From positions 34,539,760 through 34,603,759 of the forward strand of contig JASWHV010000010.1 of the NCBI GenBank assembly GCA_030760725.1: DNA of 64,000 nt. The letters are read 5' to 3'. Of the stretch, positions 55,601-64,000 are shown piece by piece (positions within the stretch are counted from its first letter, which is position 1; each line of letters opens with the position of its first letter). The DNA comes from Neostapfia colusana. Its lineage: Eukaryota > Streptophyta > Magnoliopsida > Poales > Poaceae. The notes beneath the pieces are model-generated. The model made no database searches. It was not told the origin of the DNA and saw only the letters and a program-made list of their open reading frames with translations. The position numbers and the translations under genes were made by a program.

Positions 55601-56914
55601 TCGTGAAACGGGGTCAAGGGGGATCAATCGGAAGAGTTGGGAATTGATCCTCATAGTTGGGAATGGAGACCGGGCAGTGGATGGAAGGGTCAAGGACGTG
55701 GTCCTGTGAACCTAGTCTATGTCTGAGTCGATTAAGGCCCGTTCTCGTGTGCGGCCCGTTGGGCAAGTTTGAGTTGTGTACCGGATGCATACTGGCTATA
55801 TGGGACCCAGGAAACCGATGTAACATGTTAACCTGGGTGTCGAGGCATACCTCACCGTCTGATGCCGATGCTGAAAGGATAGAGAAGTCTGCTCTACGAG
55901 GGTTTGCCGTAGAGAGACTTAATCCCAGTCGGTGGGACCGGTTCGACATTTGGGTGTCGTGTGAAAGGTTGCCACGTACGACGTGAGTGACGGTTGTTGT
56001 GTGCAACGTCGAGTACGGGCATACATGTCGTGTCAGCCGGGTGTTTTTTATTGCAATCACCGTCGCTCGCGGTAGTGAGCATACATGTTCTCTGCGTCGT
56101 GACGTAGTAATAAACCGGGAAACATTTAACATGCTTCGTGGGTAATCCTCATAATGGAGAGGAGGAATGATCAACACTTCACTAAATTTAATTTCTACCT
56201 TGGGCTAGTAGCGTCGAGGCAAAGTGTTTCTTGTTTGATTGTGGAGTCTCGACGTTGATGGCGCAAGGTCAGTATGAGTCTAGGATAGTTCACTAAAGTT
56301 ACTTTCACCTCGGGCAAGTGACATCGAGATGAAGCGTTTCTTGTTTGATTGTGGAGTCTCGATGTAAGTTGTGTGAGGGTTCTAAAAGTTGCTTAACACT
56401 TGAAGTAAGGACTTTCCTTTAGCTCAAGTTCAATGTTGGTGCAAACTTCTATAATCAGCCCTCTATTTTCATCATGTAGAGTTTCATGACTAGGGTGACG
56501 GATCAGTCTTGCTGAGCTTCGTGCTCACAGATACTGCATAAGTTGTTTTGCAGGTAATAACTGTACGCTGATATGATCGGGTGTCCGATGAGACTCAGAG
56601 CTCTCCGAGTGGTGAACTCATGGCAACCCTTGCCGCTGCTATTGTGATAGTGTTGCTAGCGAGAAGGGTCCGTGGGCTGGACACCTTTTCTGTTGCTTAG
56701 CATAGGTATGAGACGTGAGGTGTAATCGTCTTCCTCTGTAGAATATTTTGAGAAGTATTTGTAAAATTTACACTTTGTAAGCTTCCGCTTGATTTATGTA
56801 ATATGATGCTTTATTATGTGTGCTGTTGGGTGCCGCATCGCACGGCACCACCCAATGCGATTCCCGGGCGAGGTGCCCCGTCCCTGTGAGTGATCGGGAC
56901 GGCGGGCCCTCACA
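52615..56914 (+). mobile_element. Family-C 3' LTR (about 4.3 kb)
   Basis: It starts TGTAAAGGTCCC after the polypurine tract and ends GGGCCCTCACA, then GAAAT and E integrase sequence. The plan follows the solo LTR 3251-7290 read in reverse: AT-rich start, GC-rich block (53200-54330), AT-rich middle, GTGCTG-rich end. It contains a duplicated stretch at about 56204 and 56312. The 5' partner LTR is not in the window. Confidence 0.8.
56204..56373. repeat. Direct duplication in the family-C LTR
   Basis: GGGCTAGTAGCGTCGAGGCA...GATTGTGGAGTCTCGACG (56204-56265) is repeated, diverged, as GGGCAAGTGACATCGAGATG...GATTGTGGAGTCTCGATG (56312-56373). Confidence 0.75.
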
Positions 56915-56919
56915 GAAAT

Positions 56920-57414
56920 CCGCAACAACTTGAGGATAGCACAAACACGACATAAGAGCTATGCCGATGTACGGAGAAGAGAGCTCGTTTTCGACGTGGG
57001 GGACTATGTTTATCTCAAGGTGTCCCCTATCCGAGGACTTCGTCGGTTCAAGGTGAAAGGGAAGTTATCACCCCGACACATCGGACCCTTTCAGATCCTG
57101 GAGAGGAAAGGCGAAGTGGCATATCAACTTGAATTACCGGCTTGCCTATCGGAGTGCACGATGTATTCCATGTGTCACAGCTCAAGAAATGTCTAAAGAC
57201 GCCTGAAGAGATATTACCCATGAATGAGGTTGACGTAGGAGAGGATCTGTCTTATGCCGAGCAACCGGTCAAGGTTTTGGAGACAATGGAGCGCCTCACG
57301 AGAAATAAAAGAATCCGGATGTGCAAGGTGCAGTGGAAGCATCACTCGGAAGAGGAAGCCACATGGGAGCGAGAAGACGAGCTTAAGGCACAGTTTCCGG
57401 AATTGTTTTCCTAG
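56920..57414 (+). pseudogene. Element E integrase C-terminal domain
   Basis: Near-copy of the D integrase end: NNLRIAQTRHKSYADVRRREL, VYLKVSPIRGLRRFKVKGKL, HDVFHVSQLKKCLK and CKVQWKHHSEEEATWE, ending FPELFS and TAG. One frameshift lies at about 57145-57152 (LPACLSE / IGVHDVF). The left end is where the family-C element was inserted; everything upstream in E is outside or lost. It is followed by a polypurine tract and the E 3' LTR. Confidence 0.87.
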
Positions 57415-57441
57415 AACCACCAATCTCGAGGACGAGATTTC

Positions 57442-57458
57442 TTTTAAGGAGGTAGAGC
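57442..57458 (+). other. Polypurine tract of E
   Basis: TTTTAAGGAGGTAGAGC immediately before TGTAACACCCC. Confidence 0.78.
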
Positions 57459-60400
57459 TGTAACACCCCAAAACCTGCTAAAGGGGGGAATTTAAAAATT
57501 TTTGGACGTATTGCATGTGGTGCAGAAATTCAAATTCAAACTGGAATTCAAATTCAAATCAAAACAGAAAAGAAAAGGAAAAAGAAAAAAACCCAACCGG
57601 CCAGTGGGCCGAAACCCACCAGCCGGCCCACTACCTCCCCGCGACAGCCCCAAACCCACGCCCCTCTCTTCCTCTCACTGTCATGCGGGGCCCGCATGTC
57701 ATCCCTCACCTCCCGCGCGCCCAACTGACCCGGACTCCTCTCCCGCACCCGAATCCAAACCACCTCCGAAAACCCGCGCCACCAGCCCGATCTTCGGCCC
57801 CGGACGCTGCTATTTAACCAAACCGATCCTCCGCCGCCTCCCCTTGTGAAATTCCCGCAAAGAAACTCGCCGAATTCCCTAGCGCGCTCCACTTTTCTCT
57901 CCGGTGAGAACCGAAGCTTCGATCACCGTTTTCTTTCGATCCTTGCTCGGATTTTCTGATCTAACACGCCGATCATGTTCCACCGCCTCCGGGGAGTCAC
58001 GCAGGTGAAAAAACCCGGTGTTTTGCACCCTAGACGCAGCTACGGCGAGCACCGCCGCGATTTCATCTCAGACCTCGCCGCCGACCACCTTCCAGTGCCT
58101 CCGAGCTCAAGAAAAACCCCGAGGTGAGATCCCCGACCTCCCCTCTACCGTTCTATGCCATGAAATCCAAGTTTTAGGAAGTATAGACGAAAACCCGAAG
58201 ATCTCCGGCGAGATCGCCGCCTCCCGCCGCCGCGCGCCGCTGGGCAGCGCGGGCTGGCTCCGGCCAGGGCGACGTGGCCCCTTGAGGGCCGTCTATTTTA
58301 AATCGCACGGTAGAATCAAAACCCGCGCGTACTAGTTCGGCGATCTAATCTGAGCCGTCTATTTTAAATCGGACGGTCCACATCAGCCCCGCGTTATAAA
58401 GGCCAGGAATCTTACGCGCTACCCCCTGGGGATCTCGGAAAACACGAGCTAGCCCCGGAAACTTCTGATCTAGCCCCTGGAACTTCAGAAATTCGTATAA
58501 ATTCATTTAAAAATCAGTTTTAGCCCCTGGACTTAATAAAAATTAGGAAAACCCCTCTGTTATGTGTAGTTAGACCCCTGGAAAATTATGAAATAATAAA
58601 TTAGACCCTGCAGTAGTGTGGATTTACCTTTTTGACCATATATGATATTAAATTCAGAAATTTGAATATGGGACTAGGATTTAAATTTAAAAGGTAAGGC
58701 AAACACATGTACAAATTCAAAATTTAAACTCTCCTAGCACTTGGAAAACTTTAGAATGAGTTAAAAAAAATAGATTTTTAGGCTGAAATAAATCTGTCTA
58801 AATGATTGTTCACATTTATTAGTTATAGGAACACATTTTTAGTTTAGGAAATAATTCTGAAAATTGGTAAAATAAATTTAAATTAGTTCACATCAGAGGA
58901 GAAGTTCAAAAATATAATATTTAATATTTTAGATCAGAACCTATTGTGTTTAGATGATATGTCCTACTATTTAATATTAAAACTCACTTTTAGACATACA
59001 AAAAAATCTGAAAAATATTGGAAAATAGGTACGCATAATTAGAAAATGATAAATGAAGTCTCCAAATCCAAAAAACTTCAGTTTAGGATTTGGTAGAAGA
59101 TCTGAAAACATATTTGGAGTAGGAAATTACCTTTCATGCAAACTTGGTAGCTAAGAAGTGTATTAATTAAATATAAAGAAATTGTTCAAATTGGAAATTC
59201 ATATATAGTGTGCAAACAGAAATCTGAATACAAAAGTTAGAAATCATATACATATGTTTAAAAGTGCATGTAGGCCAAAAATCAACACATGTAGAGTAAC
59301 CACAACACTTAGAAATGTGAATGACTTTCATAGGTATGAATGTGTGGTTTGTATGAAGTGAAAGTGTGAACTATGTCTTATGGATTGTTGTTTTCTTTTG
59401 CTATGTGTATTGGCATGAGTAGAACCTGCCACAGAGCAAGTTCTCCCCTTCCAAGACCAAGACTTTCCATTCTCAGAGCAGCAGGAAGAAGGCAAGTGTC
59501 CTTGACCACTTTGATCCTATACTAGGATGTGTAGATAGAATTATTTGCTAGGAAGTTTCCCTAGAATTGCATTACCTTGTTTCCTTGTAGCTTGGGTTAG
59601 GATTTATTTTATCATGTCATTTATTCATATGCTTATGCTTAGCCATGCTTAGAATGGGATAATTGGGATATGAGATCATCAATTTATTTACCTTACTCTT
59701 GAATGAGATATTATGAGTTATGTAGAGGTAGGGATCGAGGCAAGTTGGATGATTTGGTTGGTGCTGGGTTCACGAGACTCGGGTTTGTGTTTAGTACTTG
59801 CCTGGATCCTAAGGACCGGTTCATGGAGCATGTAACATGGCTTTACCGTGCCAACCACATGCTGAGATGGGGCAGCTTGGCCAATTAATTAGGTGTATCC
59901 CCGGTGTAGTATGGGTGTTTTGGATGGTGCCGGGAATAGGTGTCAGCTGGACTACCATATGAACCGCAAGGCTCAAGAGGGGGCCACTGCAGCGGGGTTG
60001 GAGCCTCTTGTATGCTGTTAGGGGTGAAACCTCAGTGGGCCCACGCTCGTTTGGAATCCCTTTGTAAAGGATTTGTAGTGATCTCCTGGCTACACACCTG
60101 GGAAGTGTGAATGTGGTTCGCGGCCACTGACATAATGGAGGTTCTTTTAGTCCACCCGGCAACGGGGGATGAAATCACTAATGTGGGTACAGTGGTGCGA
60201 ACTCTGCAGAGTCAAAACTTTCATGACAGCCGTGCTCACGGTCAAGAGCGGCTTGTACTTATTCGTGATTAGAGGATGATGGATTGGGAAGTTGAGGATG
60301 TTAAGCAGGAAGCTTAACATTTGAGTTGAGACTATGTGCACTTGATATTGATGATGGGTTGAGGGATTGGGACCATTTCACCTGTGTAGTAATGTAGGTA

Positions 60401-60863
60401 CACAATAAGCTAAGGTGATAGGTATTAATTGCGTAGTGTTTTAACCATGAGTTCAACCTCTCCTTGCTCTAGCCATGCATGACATAACTTTCCCACACTT
60501 GCTGAGTACCCACGGTACTAAAACTTGCTTTTCTGTTGGTTTATATTGCTGCTCAGGTCAAGAGAATGATGTGGTGTTTAATGACCAAGACTCTGGTCCC
60601 GAGGAAAGATTCTAGGTTCACGGAGTCCCCCGGGCAACGCCTGTGACGGAGCCCACAAGATTTATATTCCGCTGCTGTTTTATTTACCTATTTTGAACTT
60701 ATTATCGTCCATCGAGACATATGCTATGTAAGACTTATTTATATTCGACACCTGGCTTGTAATATGATGATGCTTCACTATTTGTCATCACATGTATGAG
60801 AAAATGATCCTGGCATACATGTGATATTCACTCGGTTGTTCTTCAGAGAAACCGGGTGTGACA
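57459..60863 (+). mobile_element. Element E 3' LTR (3405 bp)
   Basis: TGTAACACCCC...GGGTGTGACA, same family as the D LTRs but clearly more diverged. TATTTAA at 57811-57817 replaces the TATA box. The GC-rich leader and the conserved 3' third (59420-60850) are collinear with D. It is inserted in the gag of F; the right flank begins TCGAA. Confidence 0.88.
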
Positions 60864-63800
60864 TCGAAGGTCTCCACCAAGAACAGAAAAGCGTGAATGA
60901 GTATCTCAACAAGTTCACGCAACTGTCCGGTACGCCCCCGAAGATGTCAACTCGGACCAACGGAAGAAGTACCTGTTCATGAGAGGGTTGAACAATGAGA
61001 TCCAGGTTCAGCTCCTCAACAATGACTACGCAAGCTTCCAGAAGCTGGTTGACAAGGCTATAGTGGTTGAAAGCAAGATCCGAGAGCTCAAGCGAGAAGG
61101 CAAGAGGAAGATGCAATACAAGCCACAAGGGAGCAACGTACGGCCTCGGTACATGCCCCCATCTGCCCCACAGTATGAATCAACCACTCCTGCATACCGC
61201 CCTAATCAGCCACCACAGCAACAACCCGTTGCACAAGCACCTCGTATGCCTTTGCCTCCTGTGCCCCGAGCCAACATGGGCGCTCCTGTTCAAAAACCCC
61301 ACGCCAATGTACCTGCTGCCTTGGGAAACAGGGCATGCTTTGCATGCGGGGAAACAGGACACTTCGCGAGCCAGTGCCTGAGGAGAGGTCCTGGACAGCA
61401 AGGCAACGTGCCCAAGCAGAACGCACGGCCGAACGGAGGGGACAATCAAGGGAACTGTGGACAGCAGAACTATGCTCGCGGCAACGTGAACCATGTCTCT
61501 GCTGAGGAAGCACAACAGGCTGAGGATGCCGTAATTGGTATGTTCCTTGCCAACTCCAAACCAGCCACCATCTTATTTGATTCTGGAGCATCACATTCCT
61601 TCATATCATCCAAGTATGTTGCAAAGCATAATCTACCCATATCACACTTAAATTGTACTATGTTGGTTAATTCTCCCGGTGGAGAGATGAGGACTAATAT
61701 AGTATGTCCGAAAGTAAGCCTTAAAATAAGTGGGGTAGACTTCCTTGCCAACCTCATTGTCTTGGATTCCCAAGGGCTTGACATAATACTTTGGATGGAT
61801 TGGTTAAGCAAGCATAACGTAGTAATCCAATGTCCTGAAAGGACCGTGCAGTTGACAAACGAGCACGGTACTCGTATCGAGTTTGAGTCAACCCAACAAA
61901 CAACCAAGAAGGCAATTTTGAACCACGTCGAAGGAGCAACATTGGACAGCATTCCAGTGGTTCAAGAATTCTCGGACGTGTTTCCGGAAGAGCTTCCAGG
62001 TGTGCCACCTAACCGGGACATTGAGTTTGCCATTGATTTGGTACCCGGAACTGCACCCATAGCAAAGAGACCCTATAGGATGCCCACCAATGAACTAGTG
62101 GAACTCAAGAAGCAAATTCAGGAGAAGTTGGAGAAGGGTTTTATACGTCCAAGGTCGTCACCATGGGGAGCCCCCGTGCTCTTCGTAGACAAGAAGGATG
62201 GGACCCAAAGGATGTGCGTGGACTATAGGTCTCTCAACGAGGTGACAATCAAGAACAAATACCCTCTGCCCTGTATAGAAGACCTATTCGACCAAATGAA
62301 AGGAGCCCGAGTGTTCTCCAAGATTGATCTACGGTCGGGATACATCCAGCTGAAGATTAAGCCCTCCGATATACCCAAGACTGCCTTTCGAACACTGTAT
62401 GGTTCGTATGAATATACCGTCATGTCTTTTGGGTTAACAAATGCACCCGCATACTTCATGTACCTTATGAACAAGGTTTTCATGGAGTACTTGGATAAGT
62501 TCGTCGTGGTTTTCATCGACGACATTATGGTGTATTCAAAAAGTGAGTAGGAGCATGAAGAACATTTGAGATTGACCTTGCAGAAAATGCGCGAGCATCA
62601 ATTGTATGCCAAGTTTAACAAGCGTTAATCTTGGCTAAAGGAGATATCGTTCCTAAGCCACATTATCTACGAGGAAGGAGTATCGGTTGATCCCAGAAAA
62701 GTTGGAGAAGTTCTGAAGTGGAACCAACCGCAAAATGTGAGAGATATTCACAGTTTTCTTGGGATGGCTGGATACTACCGACGCTTCATCAAGGACTTCT
62801 CTAAGATAGCAAAACCTATGACGGAGTTGCTAACGAAGAGAAAAGTGTTCCAGTGGTCATCAGCGTGCCAAGAGAGTTTTGAGGAACTCAAGAAAAGGCT
62901 AACCACAGCGCCGGTTTTGGTATTGCCGGACGTAAGCAGGAGCTTTGACATATATTGTGACGCATCAAGAAAAGTTCTCGGATGTGTGCTCATGCAAGAA
63001 GGACAAGTGGTAGCCTATGCCTCACGACAATTAAAGAAGCACGAGCTTAATTATCCTACACATGACTTGGAGCTAGCAGCAGTAGTGCATGCATTGAAGA
63101 TTTGGAGATATTATATCCTTGGTCATCGATGTGAGATTTATATGGATCATAAAAGCCTCAAGTACATATTCACACAAACGAACTTGAATTTGAGGAAACA
63201 TCGATGGTTGGAACTCATCAAGGATTATGATGTTGGAATCAACTACCACCTTGGAAGGGCCAATGTAGTAGCTGATGCATTGAGCCAGAAGGGAGCATGT
63301 CACCTACTCACGGTTCGGGAGCTACCACCCGAACTACGCAAGGAGATCGAACGGTTACACCTCGGATTCTTGAACAAGATGGAAGTGATGGAACTCCACT
63401 CTTCATTGGAGCAAGAGATAAGAGATGGCCAAGCAACGGATGAGAAAATCAAGGATATCAAGGAAAGGATCCGACAAGGAATAGAGAAGGATTTCATGGA
63501 AAATGAGAAGGGTACGCTTTGGCTAGGAAAAAGGATTTTTGTTCCTAATGTGAAGCACATCCACGGCATGATATTAAAAGAGGCACATGATTCACCTTAT
63601 TCCATACATCCCGGAAGTACCAAGATGTACAAGGACCTGAACACTTGTTATTGGTGGGATGGTATGAAGAGGGACATAGCCGAATATGTTGCCCTATGCG
63701 ACACATGCCAACGGGTGAAGGCCGAACATCAAAGACCCGCTGGATTGTTGCAACCCTTGAAGGTACCCGAGTGGAAGTAGGAAGACATCAGTATTGATTT

Positions 63801-64000
63801 CATCGTCGGGTTGCCACGTACTCAGTCGGGTTACGACTCCATCTGGGTTATCGTGGACCGATTGACGAAAACAGCTCCTTTTCTCCCTGTAAGGACCAAG
63901 TACAACGTTGCGCAATTAGCCGAGCTGTACATGGAGCAAATCGTGTGCCGTCATGGAGTCCCGAGAAGGATAGTCTCAGATCGGGGTTCTCAGTTTACCT
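60864..64000 (+). pseudogene. Element F gag-pol (Tekay/Del-like Ty3/gypsy), right-truncated by the window
   Basis: Gag enters at EGLHQEQKSVNEYLNKFTQLS, with a frameshift near 60930 (LSRYAPE expected). From 60979 one frame continues: FQKLVDKAIVVESK, the CCHC knuckle CFACGETGHFASQC (61336-61377), protease LFDSGASHS (Asp at 61579), RT with MCVDYRSLNEVTIKN, FSKIDLRSGY and FIDDIM (about 62512-62529), RNase H (FDIYCDASRK, HDLELAAVV, YMDHKSLKYI, VVADALSQ), the integrase HHCC finger (ilkEAHDS..SIHPGSTK, CDTCQ), then the core with IDFIVGLP (first Asp) and VSDRGSQFT (second Asp) at the window edge. Stops are TAG 62548-62550, TAA 62626-62628 and TAG 63778-63780 (Trp expected). The domain order PR-RT-RNH-INT is typical. 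The ends of the element are not visible. Confidence 0.92.

Noticed and set aside
1..64000. CRISPR arrays, riboswitches, bacterial operons
   Set aside because: All long repeats are LTRs or minisatellites; context is plant nuclear.

Overview
The window is a block of nested LTR retrotransposons from a plant nuclear genome. A grass (Poaceae) is the best guess. The evidence is: Ty3/gypsy pol proteins of the plant-specific Tat and Tekay/Del-like types, LTRs of 1.1 to 4.3 kb flanked by 5-bp target duplications, a Cassandra-type TRIM with a 5S rRNA-like LTR, and GC-rich leader regions. I see no host gene, no intact tRNA or rRNA gene and no bacterial feature. Species is not assignable by eye. Element names (A, B1, B2, C, D, E, F, G) are local labels.

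Left half (1-34151): an old Tat-type element, G, runs through nt 1-1078 and 27318-34151. A reverse-oriented LTR of family A interrupts it (1079-3225 and 26940-27317). Into that LTR jumped Tat element B1 (3226-26934, target duplication GCTAC). B1 was itself hit twice: by a 4.0-kb solo LTR of family C (3251-7290, duplication GGTAC) and by a complete reverse-oriented relative, B2 (13749-23019, duplication CACCC). B1 and B2 keep both LTRs, the primer-binding site, gag, protease, RT, a gypsy RNase H, a second RNase H of the archaeal-like kind seen in Tat elements, and integrase. Both are broken by stop codons. B2 retains an uninterrupted stretch of about 890 codons from the RT end to the integrase end. 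G carries, between pol and its 3' LTR, a 3-kb gene on the opposite strand (29391-32383) resembling the plant 'putative gypsy type transposon' (Transposase_28) family. It is decayed but recognisable end to end.

Middle (34152-50745): a family-A LTR fragment abuts a Cassandra TRIM that appears as a tandem form (internal, LTR, internal, LTR). Its LTR contains a 5S rRNA-like domain with A and C boxes. A young gypsy element, D (36257-47634, duplication AGTTT), sits in the Cassandra internal region. A family-A solo LTR (47856-50628) sits in the first bases of the next Cassandra LTR. D has 3.4-kb LTRs, an extra ORF ahead of gag, and a pol that lost its RNase H end and integrase core at a short microhomology. 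The solo LTR carries a tandem array of TTCTAGAA heat-shock-element-like motifs.

Right part (50746-64000): a scrambled block of LTR, RNase H, antisense-gene and integrase pieces leads into a 4.3-kb family-C 3' LTR (52615-56914). That LTR lies in the integrase of element E (fragment 56920-57414, 3' LTR 57459-60863), and E in turn lies in the gag of element F. F (60864-64000) is a gag-pol in one frame with a gag frameshift and three stops, and it leaves the window inside the integrase core.
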